Positions 55,446 to 64,000 of a DNA stretch of 64,000 nt are shown piece after piece. The notes beneath the pieces are model-generated. The model ran no database searches and was not told the DNA's origin. It saw only the letters and a program-made list of their open reading frames with translations. The first letter of the stretch is position 1, and the number at the start of each line of letters is the position of its first letter. This DNA is from Burkholderiaceae bacterium (GTDB lineage Bacteria; Pseudomonadota; Gammaproteobacteria; Burkholderiales; Burkholderiaceae_C): the NCBI GenBank assembly GCA_913776825.1, contig CAJYPV010000002.1:62001-126000 (forward strand). Reading direction: 5' to 3'. The position numbers and the translations under genes were made by a program.

Positions 55446-57020
55446 TCAGCGCGCATGCAGCAAGGTCGGCTGGCTCCGCGCCATCGGCCGGCGCGCCAGC
55501 AACATCGCGAAGTGGATGGCAAAGACGACATGTCCGAGCGCCATCAGCCCACCGCCGAGGGAGCGCGCCTTCAGATACGGCAGCGTCAGCAGCACCGAGT
55601 CCATGAAGGGCCGGCCCGCATCCAGCATCGCCTGCCCCTGCAGCCAGCCGCCGATGCTGAGCGACACGAAATAGATCGCGAGCCCGACTGCGGACAACCA
55701 GAAGTGCGCCAGGATCAGCCGCTGCGACGGCCACTCGCGCCCGCTGATGCGCGGCGTGATGAAGTAGATGGCGCCGAAGAACACCATGGTCACGAAGCCG
55801 TACAGCCCCAGGTGGGCATGCGCCACGGTGAAATGGGTGAAGTGCGTCACCGCATTCACGCTGCGCAGCGCTTCCAGACTGCCCTGCACCGAGCTCGCGG
55901 TGTACATCAGCCCGCCGAAGCCGATGAAGCGCAGCGTCGGCGACTGGACCAGCGCCAACCAATGGCCCTTCAAGGTCTGGTACTGATTGATCGTGAAGGC
56001 CGCGACCGGCACAACCATCATCAGGCTCTGCACGATGGACAAGGTGACCAGCCATCCCGGCACCGGTCCGCCAATCAGGTGATGACCGCCCACCTGACCG
56101 TAGAAGAACGCGAGGCCCCAAAAGCCCAGCAGCGACAGGTTGTAGCTCTGCACCGGGCGTCCAATGACCTTGGGCAGGAAGTAATAGACCGCGCCCAGTG
56201 CCAGCGGCGTGTAGAACAGCCCCAGCACGTTGTGGCCGAACCACCAGTTGGTCGCGGCCTGCTCCACGCCTTGATGCAGGCCCGGCAGATTGCCCACCAC
56301 GAACAACACCGGGAACCAGAACAGCGCGCAGCCCATGTACCAGACCGACACATACAGATGCGCGACGCGCCGCTGCAGCAGGGTCAGCACCAGCGGCATC
56401 GCCACCAGCGCGCCGCCCGCGACGAAGAACAGGTCGATGCCCCAGGGAATCTCCAGCCATTCCTGACCATCGCTGAAGCCCGCGCCGATGGCCACCAGGC
56501 CCGCGACCAGTCCCACGTTCCACAGCACCGCCCCCGCGACCGCATAACGCGCGCCGACCAGCGCCGTCTTCAGCAGTCGCGGCAAGGTGAACATCGCGAT
56601 GCCCAGGCCCGCCATCGGCGCCCAGCCATACGCGACCGCATTCAGATGGATCGTGCGGATGCGGCCGAAGGTCAGCCAGGCCTGATCGGTCAGCCAGTCG
56701 GGCGCATGCAGCTTGATCGAGGCAGTCAGGCCCGCGGCCGAGGCGACCAGCAGCCACACGAAAGCGCAGACGAAGAACGCAAACACCAGCGGCCCGGTCG
56801 ATGCATCGGCGCGCGCCCGGTCGACCAGTTCCTCGTTGCTCACGGCGGGCAGTCGGCCTGCGGCGGGGTCCTCCACGCGCCCGACCTCGCCGGGCGCAAA
56901 GATCACGGTGCTGCCTTGCGCGCTGCGATCGAACAGCCCGCTGCGCTGCGACCAGATGAACACGACCAGCGCCACGACGGACAGCACGAAGGTCGACAAC
57001 AGGATGTGAATGGTGCTCAT
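55446..57020 (-). CDS. CcoN-like haem-copper oxidase subunit I
   Basis: The 524-residue protein has about 14 hydrophobic spans. Haem and CuB ligands are seen in RTIHLNAVAYG, WWFGHNVLGLFYT, GGHHLIGG and HFTVAHAHLGLYG, all typical of the C-family (cbb3). It should reduce O2 to water at the end of respiration. A first span (residues 7-24) precedes a long loop rich in charges, which is unusual. No CcoP or CcoQ gene follows, so it may be a divergent oxidase. The start overlaps the patatin stop. Confidence 0.87.
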   Translation of the reverse strand: MSTIHILLSTFVLSVVALVVFIWSQRSGLFDRSAQGSTVIFAPGEVGRVEDPAAGRLPAVSNEELVDRARADASTGPLVFAFFVCAFVWLLVASAAGLTASIKLHAPDWLTDQAWLTFGRIRTIHLNAVAYGWAPMAGLGIAMFTLPRLLKTALVGARYAVAGAVLWNVGLVAGLVAIGAGFSDGQEWLEIPWGIDLFFVAGGALVAMPLVLTLLQRRVAHLYVSVWYMGCALFWFPVLFVVGNLPGLHQGVEQAATNWWFGHNVLGLFYTPLALGAVYYFLPKVIGRPVQSYNLSLLGFWGLAFFYGQVGGHHLIGGPVPGWLVTLSIVQSLMMVVPVAAFTINQYQTLKGHWLALVQSPTLRFIGFGGLMYTASSVQGSLEALRSVNAVTHFTHFTVAHAHLGLYGFVTMVFFGAIYFITPRISGREWPSQRLILAHFWLSAVGLAIYFVSLSIGGWLQGQAMLDAGRPFMDSVLLTLPYLKARSLGGGLMALGHVVFAIHFAMLLARRPMARSQPTLLHAR

Positions 57021-58600
57021 GGACGCAGTCCCGAATTCGTCGAGGACGAATGAATAGATGGCGGTGGCGGTGGCGCTGGCGGTGGCGGTGGCGGTGGCGA
57101 TGGCGATGGCGATGGCGGTGAAGCGGAAGACAGCACCGGTGACCGCGCCGGCTCCCTGAGGCTGTTCAACATCGCCTGGAACTCCGGCGACCCGCGCAGC
57201 CGTTGCCGCGCGTGTTGGCGCAACCGGGCGATGTCGTCAGGCGGCAGTTGCAGCGTGGTCGGGATGGCCTTCAAGCGCTCGGTCAAGGCCGGATCCGCCG
57301 CCTCCAGACCGATCTCGATGAGGTGGAACTGCACATCCGGCGCGAACGGCGTGGCCTCGCCGCGCGCCTTCGCGGCCTGCACTTCCTCCCGCCAGGCCTG
57401 CAGCGTCGCCCGCATCTGACCGAGGGCCATGTCGGAATTGCGGTTGATCGGGATGTCCGCCAGCGCCATCGCCGTGCGCAGCGGCCCCGGCACCTGCGGA
57501 CTGAAATCCTCCGCGGCCCGGACGCTGGTCTCCGCATTCACGACGATGAACACCACCCGCCGCAATTGCCGATAGCCGGCGAAGCGCGCGGTGCCGACGA
57601 TGCCGCCGAACTGCCCGATGTAATCGGTCGGGCCGCGCACGCTGACGTTGTCTGCCAGCCCGCCATCCACCAGATGGATGTAGGGCCGGCGCGGTCCGCC
57701 GGGTCGCGACTCGCGATAGCTCTCCAGCTCCAGCAGACGACGGCTGGCGGACTGACCCGGCATGGTGGCGGCGGCCGCGCGCAGCACCGGCGTGCCGCAG
57801 TCCGTCGAGCCGGCGGGCGGCAGATGGTTCCAGACCGTCACCGGACTCAGCAGCAGCGGCACCGCACTGGACGCCGCCACCGCACGCGCGAGGCTGACCC
57901 CGCCCAGATCGCTGCACAGGAAATCGAATTGCTCCTGGACGAATTCGAATCGGGTACCGCTGACCATGTCGGACGCATAGATCACCGCAAACGGCTTGCG
58001 CGGGTGCGCAGCCAGGTCCGCATAACGGGTGCCCTGAAAGAGCCGCTCATCCAGGAAGCGCTCGAAGGCATCGCTGCGGCCGTAGTTGGGCGAGCTCAAT
58101 CGCCACAGCGTCGCCGGCGACATCAGACTGCGCACCAGATCCGCCTGCGGCGAGCCCTGCAGCATCGCGGACTCGAAGCGTGCGAGTCCCGCCTCGCCGT
58201 CCATTGCCAGCGCGCCGACGAGCAGGCTGCCGCCGGACAGCCCCATCACGATGTCGAGCTGATCGAAGAGCCGCTGGTCGCGTCCGGCCCAGTGGATCGG
58301 CGTGTCGCGCAACTCATCCAGCACGCCCAGGCCCAAGGTCGCCGCGCGCAAGCCCCCGCCGGAGAAGGACACATGCAGCAGCAGACTGTCGTCCGGGTCC
58401 AGCGCCACGACCCGCTGCAGTCGGTAGCCCGCATCCGGCGTCACCTGCGACAGCGGCGGATTGATCGCGTAATGCGCGCTCGAGCACGCCACGGCGCCCA
58501 TGCAAAGCGCCAGCGCCGCGCTCCGGCGGACCACGCACTGCACGAGCCGGGTGAGCGTCCACCGTTCAGCCGGCGCGCCTGGTGCGGTCCGGAGGGTCAC
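57017..58600 (-). CDS. Patatin-like phospholipase lipoprotein
   Basis: GTG 58600 overlaps the upstream stop (GTGA), giving 527 residues. A lipoprotein signal (ALALCMGAVAC) is followed by the patatin fold: oxyanion SFSGGGLRAA, the nucleophile in GLSGGS and the Asp in VDGGLADN. It should hydrolyse lipid esters at a membrane. The C-terminus ends in a Ser/Pro and polyproline tail encoded by hexanucleotide repeats. Its place between an efflux system and a respiratory oxidase is unusual. Confidence 0.85.
   Translation of the reverse strand: MTLRTAPGAPAERWTLTRLVQCVVRRSAALALCMGAVACSSAHYAINPPLSQVTPDAGYRLQRVVALDPDDSLLLHVSFSGGGLRAATLGLGVLDELRDTPIHWAGRDQRLFDQLDIVMGLSGGSLLVGALAMDGEAGLARFESAMLQGSPQADLVRSLMSPATLWRLSSPNYGRSDAFERFLDERLFQGTRYADLAAHPRKPFAVIYASDMVSGTRFEFVQEQFDFLCSDLGGVSLARAVAASSAVPLLLSPVTVWNHLPPAGSTDCGTPVLRAAAATMPGQSASRRLLELESYRESRPGGPRRPYIHLVDGGLADNVSVRGPTDYIGQFGGIVGTARFAGYRQLRRVVFIVVNAETSVRAAEDFSPQVPGPLRTAMALADIPINRNSDMALGQMRATLQAWREEVQAAKARGEATPFAPDVQFHLIEIGLEAADPALTERLKAIPTTLQLPPDDIARLRQHARQRLRGSPEFQAMLNSLREPARSPVLSSASPPSPSPSPPPPPPPAPPPPPSIHSSSTNSGLRP
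57058..57120. repeat. GGTGGC-type hexanucleotide repeats in the patatin gene
   Basis: About ten 6-bp units (GGTGGC or GATGGC) lie at the 3' end of the gene and encode alternating Ser-Pro and poly-Pro. As 6-bp units they keep the frame, so only the length of the tail would vary. Confidence 0.85.
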
Positions 58601-59988
58601 GACGCGTCTCCCCGCCAGCCACCGCCCAGCGCGCGGAACAGCGCCACCTGGTTCTGCAGCAGCGCGGCCTGCAGGCTCAACACGTTCTGCTCGGCCGACA
58701 GCAGCTGGCGCTCGGCCTGCTGGACGTCCAGCGCGGAGCCCTGGCCTTCCTCGCGCCGCCGACCCGTGATGCGCGCCAGCTCGGCGATCGCCTCGCGCTG
58801 CGCCACGGCTTCGCGCCATTGCGCGGTCTGCTGTTCCTGGGCGTTGAGCTGGACTTCGACCTCCGCCCAGGCGCCCATCACCGCCTGCTCATAGACCGCC
58901 AGCGCCTGCTCGCGGCGCGCGGCGCTGGCATCGGCCAAGGCCCTCAGCCGACCGCCATTGAACAGCGGCGCCAGCACGCTGCCGCCCAAACTCCAGACCG
59001 TGAACGGATCGCCGCGCAGCACGCTCGCGCCGGTGCGACCCAGGCTGGCGTTCAAGCGCAGCGCAGGCAGCCACTGGGCGCGCGCGGCAGCCAGTTGCGC
59101 ATCGCTCGCAGCCACCTGCAGCTCCGCGACCGCGATGTCCGGCCGACGGCGCAGCAGTTCGGACGGCAGGCCCGCATCGGGCCACGGACACGGCGTCAGG
59201 CCCTGCAGCGCACGACTGCGCGCTACCGGCCCGGGCGCGCGATGCAGCAGCAGGTTGAGCTGCGCTTCCTGACGTTCCAGCGCGCGACGCAACTGCGGCA
59301 GCACCTGGGCGCTGCCGTGCCACTCCGCCTCGGCCTGCGCCAGTTCGAGCGCATTCGCATGACCGATCGCCCGGCGATGTCGCACCAGTTGCAGCGAGCG
59401 TTCGCGCGAGGCGATCATCCGCTCGGTCAGACTCAGCTGTCCGTCGAGTTCCAGCAGCCCGATGTAGGTCTGCGCCACGCTCGCCGCGATGCTGAGCGCG
59501 ACCGCATCACGCGCGGCGCGGGTGGCCGCCTCGCTGCTGTCCGCCGCGCGCGCCAACGCATCGACCCGGCCCCATAGGTCCACCTCATAGCTGGCCTGAA
59601 ACAAGGACTGATGCCCCGTCGACAGATAAGGCTTGAGCGTCACATCGCTGATGCTGCGGGACCGCGCGCCGCCCACGCCCACGTCCAGGCTGGGCCAGAA
59701 CGCGCCCTGCTGAGCCACGGCCAGCGCATGTGCCTCGGCGACGCGGGCCGCGGCCTGTCGAAGATCCTGGTTGTGCGTCAGCGCTTCGTCGATCAACTGG
59801 CTCAGGACCGGATCGCCGAACTGCTGCCACCACGCCGTGTCCACCGGGTCGCTGCCCGAGGCATGACGCCAGTGCGCAGGCGCCGACAGGGCGGACGGAT
59901 CGATCGCCGAGCGCGGCGGCTGGGCGCAGCCGCTCAGCAGGACGAGCGCGGCGAGCCCCAAGGCGGAGGTGCGAGTCCGTCGGCTCAT
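58597..59988 (-). CDS. NodT/TolC-family outer-membrane efflux lipoprotein
   Basis: The 463-residue protein has a lipobox (LAALVLLSGC, Cys21) and the two long-helix repeats of NodT-type channels (DLRQAAARVAEAHALAVAQQ, YEVDLWGRVDALARAADSSE, RRPDIAVAELQVAASDAQLA, LFNGGRLRALADASAARREQ). It forms the outer-membrane duct of the tripartite pump. It overlaps the HlyD gene by ATGA and the patatin by GTGA. Confidence 0.92.
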   Translation of the reverse strand: MSRRTRTSALGLAALVLLSGCAQPPRSAIDPSALSAPAHWRHASGSDPVDTAWWQQFGDPVLSQLIDEALTHNQDLRQAAARVAEAHALAVAQQGAFWPSLDVGVGGARSRSISDVTLKPYLSTGHQSLFQASYEVDLWGRVDALARAADSSEAATRAARDAVALSIAASVAQTYIGLLELDGQLSLTERMIASRERSLQLVRHRRAIGHANALELAQAEAEWHGSAQVLPQLRRALERQEAQLNLLLHRAPGPVARSRALQGLTPCPWPDAGLPSELLRRRPDIAVAELQVAASDAQLAAARAQWLPALRLNASLGRTGASVLRGDPFTVWSLGGSVLAPLFNGGRLRALADASAARREQALAVYEQAVMGAWAEVEVQLNAQEQQTAQWREAVAQREAIAELARITGRRREEGQGSALDVQQAERQLLSAEQNVLSLQAALLQNQVALFRALGGGWRGDAS

Positions 59989-61070
59989 CGCGCCCCCGCG
60001 CTGGTGTCGACCTCGGCGACCACCGACATGCCGGGGCGCAGCCGTGCTGCGAGCGGATCGTTCGCATCCACCGCGATGCGCACGGGCAGGCGTTGCGGCA
60101 CCTTGGTGAAATTGCCGGTGGCGTTGTCGGATCGGAAGAAGCTGAACTCGGAGCCCATGGCCGGCGCGAGCCGCTCGACCTGGCCCTTCAGGCGCGCATG
60201 ATCCAGGCCGTCCACCCGCAGCCAGGCCGGCTGACCGGGCGCCATCGCGGCGGTCTGGTCTTCCTTGAAATTGGCGACCACCCAGACCTGCGCCGGCACC
60301 AGCGCCAGCAACTGCGCGCCAGGCGTCACATACTGGCCGAGCTTCACGCCCACCTCGCCGACATGCCCGCTGCGCGGCGCCCGGATGCGGGTGTTGTCGA
60401 GATCGATCTCAGCCAGCCGCACCGCCGCCTCGGCGCCCGCGATCGCGGCCTGCACCGACTGCCGGTTCACATCGACCGCGCGCAGTTCCTGCTGCGCCGC
60501 CGTGATGGCCGCGCGCGCCTGCTGCGCCTGGGCTTGTGCGAGCCGCTGGCCGGCCTCGGTCTGGCGCAAGCTGCTTTCGCTCTGCTCCAGCTCACGCTGA
60601 GAGACCGAGCCATCGCCCACCAGCACGAGCGATCGGCGATGGTCCGCCTGCGCCCGCTGCCATTGCGCATCGGCATTCGCCTGCTGGGCCTGCGCGCCGG
60701 CCAGCTGCGCCTGCGCATTCGCCACGCCGGCCTCGCGCACCCGGTGAGCCTGGTCCAGATTCGCCAGACTGGCCCGATGCGCCGCCAGCGCCGCTTGCGC
60801 CTGGGCGAGCCGCTGGCTGTAGTTGCGGGCATCCAGCCGCACCAGCACCTGGCCGGCTTCGACGGCCGCGAAGTCCTGCACCAGCACCTCGGCGACATAA
60901 CCATCCACTTTCGCGGCCAGCACCGTCACGCTGCCCCGCACATAGGCGTTGTCGGTGGCTTCGATCGCACTGTGAAACGGCGGCAGACGCCAGAGGTACA
61001 GCACCAGCGCGATGCCGGCCAAGGCCGCGCACAGCACGAGCAGATGGGAGAGCCTGAAGAACTTGGACAT
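59985..61070 (-). CDS. HlyD/EmrA-type membrane fusion protein
   Basis: The 361-residue adaptor starts at ATG 61070 with a membrane span (LLVLCAALAGIALVLYLW). A lipoyl half (NAYVRGSVTVLAAKVDGYVA), a coiled coil of about 110 residues (TEAGQRLAQAQAQQARAAIT), and the second lipoyl half (RIRAPRSGHVGEVGVKLGQY) follow. It bridges the MFS pump and the NodT channel. Earlier codons would run into the heptamer array. Confidence 0.92.
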   Translation of the reverse strand: MSKFFRLSHLLVLCAALAGIALVLYLWRLPPFHSAIEATDNAYVRGSVTVLAAKVDGYVAEVLVQDFAAVEAGQVLVRLDARNYSQRLAQAQAALAAHRASLANLDQAHRVREAGVANAQAQLAGAQAQQANADAQWQRAQADHRRSLVLVGDGSVSQRELEQSESSLRQTEAGQRLAQAQAQQARAAITAAQQELRAVDVNRQSVQAAIAGAEAAVRLAEIDLDNTRIRAPRSGHVGEVGVKLGQYVTPGAQLLALVPAQVWVVANFKEDQTAAMAPGQPAWLRVDGLDHARLKGQVERLAPAMGSEFSFFRSDNATGNFTKVPQRLPVRIAVDANDPLAARLRPGMSVVAEVDTSAGAR

Positions 61071-61096
61071 GGCGGAGCGAGATCGATTCAAGGTCG

Positions 61097-61201
61097 GTGG
61101 CGAGTGGCGAGTGGCGAGTGGCGAGTGGCGAGTGGCGAATGGCGAATGGCGAGTGGCGAGCAGCGAGTGGCGAATGGCGAATGGCGAGTGGCGAGCAGCG
61201 A
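61097..61201. repeat. Fifteen-unit 7-bp tandem array between MFS and HlyD genes
   Basis: The 105-bp array consists of exactly fifteen 7-bp units, mostly GTGGCGA, with ATGGCGA and GCAGCGA variants. It lies in the 181-bp gap between two genes of the same efflux operon, so it must be transcribed. Variation in copy number would change the spacing and perhaps translation of the downstream HlyD gene. Confidence 0.95.
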
Positions 61202-61251
61202 GTGATGACGGGCGCGTGGCGACTGGCGCGGCGGACTGGCCAGGGCGAGGG

Positions 61252-63024
61252 TCAGCCAGTGGCGGTCGGGGACGACGCGGCGGCCATCTCCCCTGCCCCG
61301 CGCTCCATGGCACCGGGCGCGACACGCGCCGCCGGTCGACGCGCGCGCCAGGTCAGCACCGCCAACCAGACCATCAACCCCGCCGCCAACCACGCGATCC
61401 GCTGGAACAGGTCGTTGTAGGCCAGCACGTAGGACTCGCGGGTCAGTTGCTGCAGCATCAGCGAGAGACCCTGCTGCGCGCGACCCATCGGATCGGCGGC
61501 GAGTCGGCCGGCCGCCGCGCTGTATTGCGCCACCTGCTGAGCCAGCATCGGATCGCCGATCGGCAGTTGCTGCGACAAGGCCTGGAAGTGCGCGGTCTGG
61601 CGCCCGGCCACCGTGGTGCTGGACCAGGCCGATCCAAGCAGGCTGCCCATCAACTGCGCACCACTGAACGCGGCGAGGAAGCTCACCAGATGCCGGCCGC
61701 CCTCGGCCATCACCGGCCCGAATCCCAGCAACAGCGAGGCGGAGAAGAACGCGCCCAGAGCCAGCCCCATCACCGCCTGGGTGAGATGAAACTGCTCCGG
61801 CCGGCTGAGCGCGCTGGACTGGCTGTCCAGGACGGCCACGACCACCACCAGCCCTGCCGCCACCACAGACAGCCAGCCGGGGCTGCCACGCGTCGCCAGC
61901 AGCGGCGACAGCGCGAAACCCGCGACCAGACCGGCGCTCACCCACAGGAACAGGGTCTGCAACTGGTCGTGGTTCTGTCCGAGCACCGACAGCAGCCCCA
62001 CCACGCCCACCGTCTGCTCGGACAGCACGATGCGGAACACCAGCACGCCCAGCACGAAACGCAGCATGTAAGGCCGCACCAGCCAGCGCAGGTCCAGCAG
62101 CGGCTGGTCGCGCCGCAGATCCACCAGCGCATACAAGGCGAGGCAGGCGATGGCGCTGGCCAGGCAGGCGCCGAGCCAGGGCGCATCGGTCCACCAGGCC
62201 AGCCGGCCCTGGGACACCACCACGCACAGCAGCACCATGCCGAGCGCATAGAGCGGGAAGCTCAGCAGATCGCCCCGCCCGAAGACCTGCGCGCGCGGCT
62301 GCGGTCGAAGCGGCACCGCATGGATGGCCGCCACGCTCAACAGCGCCAGGGCGATGTCGAGCAGGAACAGGCCCTGCCAGCGCCCTGCTGCCATGAGCGT
62401 CGGCGCGATCACGCGGCTCAGGGGACCGGGCAGTTGCAGGAACAGGAAGCCGATCAACAAGGCCAGCGGCGCGAGACGCGCCGGCAGCGCTTCCATCCAG
62501 TAGTAGATCGCCAGCGTGCTCAGCGGTGCAGCGGCCAGACCCAGCGCCGCGCGCACGGCCACCGCCGAGGACAGGCTGTCGGCCCATTGATGCAGGGCCG
62601 CGACCACGAGGAACAGCCACAGGCTGCCGACGGTGAAGGCCCGCAGCCCGACCTGCAGCCGGATCTTGGTGACCAGCAAGGTGGCCCACATCGCGGTGGC
62701 GAAATAGGCGGTGGTGAGCCAGCTGGCCTCGGCGGCCGTCGCGCCCAGCGAGCCCTGCAGCGCGCCCAGGTGGTTACTGACCAGGTACAGACCGAATCCC
62801 TGCGTCAGGCCCAGCAGCGTGCCGACGAGGGCCCGCGTGACGGCGTCACCGCGCGTACCGTCCGCACCCTTGCGCGACGTGGGGCGATCGTCGGTCGGCG
62901 GCTGCTCGAGGCCAGCCGCCGTCGCGTCACCATCGACAGCGCCGGCGCCAGTCGCCGCCGCTGGCGCAATGGCCGCGGTGGCCGCGGTAGAGGCGATCGG
63001 ACGAGAGGAAGACGGCGCGTTCAT
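61252..63024 (-). CDS. DHA2-type MFS drug/proton antiporter
   Basis: The 590-residue protein has a long soluble N-terminus (about 60 residues, Ala-rich), then 14 predicted spans of the DHA2/EmrB family. LTTAYFATAMWATLLVTKIR (TM2 area), AALGLAAAPLSTLAIYYWME, and late helices such as GALQLM-like FSGAQLMGSLLGSAW fit. The usual QWVVTAY motif is replaced by SWLTTAYFAT. It should export toxic compounds with the HlyD and NodT proteins downstream. Confidence 0.88.
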   Translation of the reverse strand: MNAPSSSRPIASTAATAAIAPAAATGAGAVDGDATAAGLEQPPTDDRPTSRKGADGTRGDAVTRALVGTLLGLTQGFGLYLVSNHLGALQGSLGATAAEASWLTTAYFATAMWATLLVTKIRLQVGLRAFTVGSLWLFLVVAALHQWADSLSSAVAVRAALGLAAAPLSTLAIYYWMEALPARLAPLALLIGFLFLQLPGPLSRVIAPTLMAAGRWQGLFLLDIALALLSVAAIHAVPLRPQPRAQVFGRGDLLSFPLYALGMVLLCVVVSQGRLAWWTDAPWLGACLASAIACLALYALVDLRRDQPLLDLRWLVRPYMLRFVLGVLVFRIVLSEQTVGVVGLLSVLGQNHDQLQTLFLWVSAGLVAGFALSPLLATRGSPGWLSVVAAGLVVVVAVLDSQSSALSRPEQFHLTQAVMGLALGAFFSASLLLGFGPVMAEGGRHLVSFLAAFSGAQLMGSLLGSAWSSTTVAGRQTAHFQALSQQLPIGDPMLAQQVAQYSAAAGRLAADPMGRAQQGLSLMLQQLTRESYVLAYNDLFQRIAWLAAGLMVWLAVLTWRARRPAARVAPGAMERGAGEMAAASSPTATG

Positions 63025-63369
63025 GGAGCGGGGCTGGCGTAGGCGTGCAGCAGTCTCCCGTCAGCGGCGCGCGCGCGCCACGTCGTCTGAGGACAACGCA
63101 CGCATCCTTTCGGACAAGCTTGCGGGACGGCCCCAATCCCCAACGCCGGATCTGCCTGCAATACTGGCCGTTGCACCGCTCGGTGCAGCGTGCGTCACGC
63201 GCCCATCGGCCCCATCCGCTCACAAGGCTGTCATGTCGGCGATGGATAAGAGCGCGCCCGCGCCTGGCCGCTTTGCCTCACACCGCTTCGCCTCGAGCCG
63301 CCCGCTGCTCACTATTCGGAGTGAGTCCTCGATCCCTGATTCCGCCCGGTTTTTCGATTCGATTCCAGC
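63025..63369. promoter_or_regulatory. Divergent intergenic region (efflux operon / AraC-type gene)
   Basis: The 345-bp space lies between two head-to-head genes and must contain both promoters. It is somewhat less GC-rich around 63300-63365. No clear -35/-10 pair or operator repeat was found. No ORF of note. Confidence 0.5.
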
Positions 63370-64000
63370 ATGACCGCCGCTTCTGACACCGTTGTCATCC
63401 CTGTCGCGACCGACACCGCCGCGCCCGCCCACGCCGCGTCCTCGGCGCGCGCGCAGACGCCGCCAGCGCCGGCCGCCCCGCTGAGCGCCAGCCACTTCGC
63501 CGCGCATACCGCGCTCAGCCTGCGCGAGCCGCTCTATGCGCCGCTGAAGATCCTCACCTTGGTGCAGGCGCTGGACGAGGTGGGCGTGTCGCCCGCGAGC
63601 GCCCTGGCCGGCACGGGACTGAGCGCGGCGCAGATCGACGATCCGGCGACCCGCACCTCGATCCGCCAGCTGCTGACCGTCGGCCGCAATGCGGTGCGGC
63701 TGTCGCCGGTGCCGGAGCTGGGCCTGCGGGTCGGCCAGCGCCTGCACATCAGCAGCTACGGCCTCTACGGCTACGCGATGCTGTGCACCGGCACGATGCG
63801 TGAAGGCTTCGAGATGTCGATGCGCTATCACGCGCTCGGCACACCGGTCATGCCGGTGCGGTTCTCGGAGGAAGCCTGCCAGGTGATCTGGCATCTGCCC
63901 ACCCACGCCGAGCTGGCGATGCTGGATCTGACTCCGGACGAATACGGCTTCTTCCTGGACATTCAATTCGCCGGCCATGCCACGCTGGTGCTCGATGTCA
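63370..64000 (+). CDS. AraC-family regulator (arabinose-binding-like N-terminus), partial
   Basis: The frame from ATG 63370 is open for 210 codons to the window end. After an Ala/Thr/Pro-rich leader of ~40 residues, the domain PLKILTLVQALDEVGVSPAS, SSYGLYGYAMLCTGTMREGF and FFLDIQFAGHATLVLDV matches the N-terminal domain of OruR/ArgR-like AraC regulators. The C-terminal HTH is outside the window. It is divergent from the efflux/oxidase gene chain and is the natural candidate for its regulator. Confidence 0.82.
   Translation, partial: MTAASDTVVIPVATDTAAPAHAASSARAQTPPAPAAPLSASHFAAHTALSLREPLYAPLKILTLVQALDEVGVSPASALAGTGLSAAQIDDPATRTSIRQLLTVGRNAVRLSPVPELGLRVGQRLHISSYGLYGYAMLCTGTMREGFEMSMRYHALGTPVMPVRFSEEACQVIWHLPTHAELAMLDLTPDEYGFFLDIQFAGHATLVLDV

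Noticed and set aside
55380..57053. 557-codon frame opposite the CcoN-like gene
   Set aside because: The product is rich in His, Gln and Arg without hydrophobic segments or motifs, while the minus strand codes for all oxidase ligands.
58600..58819. N-terminal extension of the patatin-like protein
   Set aside because: The extra residues are Arg/Ala/Gly-rich, overlap the NodT-type gene and would bury the lipoprotein signal; GTG 58600 gives a proper signal and a GTGA coupling.
61097..61201. Heptamer array considered as a CRISPR array
   Set aside because: Units are 7 bp with no spacers and no cas genes are present in the window.

Overview
The window is high-GC DNA from a Gram-negative betaproteobacterium, most likely a Burkholderiales member near Roseateles, Mitsuaria or Rubrivivax. 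This rests on codon use, a 3-hydroxybutyrate dehydrogenase, a two-partner secretion adhesin, an OmpR/EnvZ-type pair and a cbb3-like oxidase cluster; no rRNA is present, so the genus is inferred.

Positions 1 to about 22.5 kb are the early, regulatory and integration half of a lambdoid prophage; its structural genes must lie left of position 1. A CI-like repressor (9421-10059) and a Cro-like protein (9338-9075) flank three 17-bp operators spaced 23-24 bp apart. The leftward pR-like operon runs from cro through a helix-turn-helix gene in the cII position, rdgC, a LexA-type DNA-binding protein, a C5 cytosine methyltransferase, a lambda O-like initiator that carries seven 11-bp iterons, a P-position gene and ninB. 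A second operator pair overlaps a near-consensus promoter at 10.8 kb. This is the pL equivalent. It drives a rightward operon of an SGNH lipoprotein, small membrane proteins, a tRNA-Arg(TCT), a Rad52-fold annealing protein, a DUF3268 zinc protein, a clamp-like protein, small phage proteins, excisionase and integrase. Both operons are interrupted by small genes in reverse orientation that sit convergently against the 3' end of an operon gene. Between integrase and the tRNA-Val(GAC) that is the probable integration target lies a two-gene module with a HEPN RNase motif.

From 22.5 kb the sequence is host chromosome: relA, an alpha/beta hydrolase, bdhA, a SIMPL protein, ompR-envZ, an ispD-map-ispF cluster, an rlmN-like radical SAM methyltransferase, a two-partner secretion locus (TpsB plus a 1964-residue TpsA with 13 YDG repeats), mfd, serB, a flavin reductase-like gene, a GAF-GGDEF-EAL protein, rraA, an S4 RNA-binding protein and a ThDP enzyme.

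The last 11 kb is a long leftward gene chain with almost no spacing. It holds an MFS/HlyD/NodT tripartite efflux system, a patatin-like lipoprotein, a CcoN/CcoO-like oxidase with a soluble-type cytochrome c, a SCO copper chaperone, a membrane protein and a lipoprotein. A divergent AraC-family regulator, cut by the window end, is the candidate regulator. Several tandem repeat arrays (7-bp, 9-bp and 6-bp units) sit in or beside these chromosomal genes.
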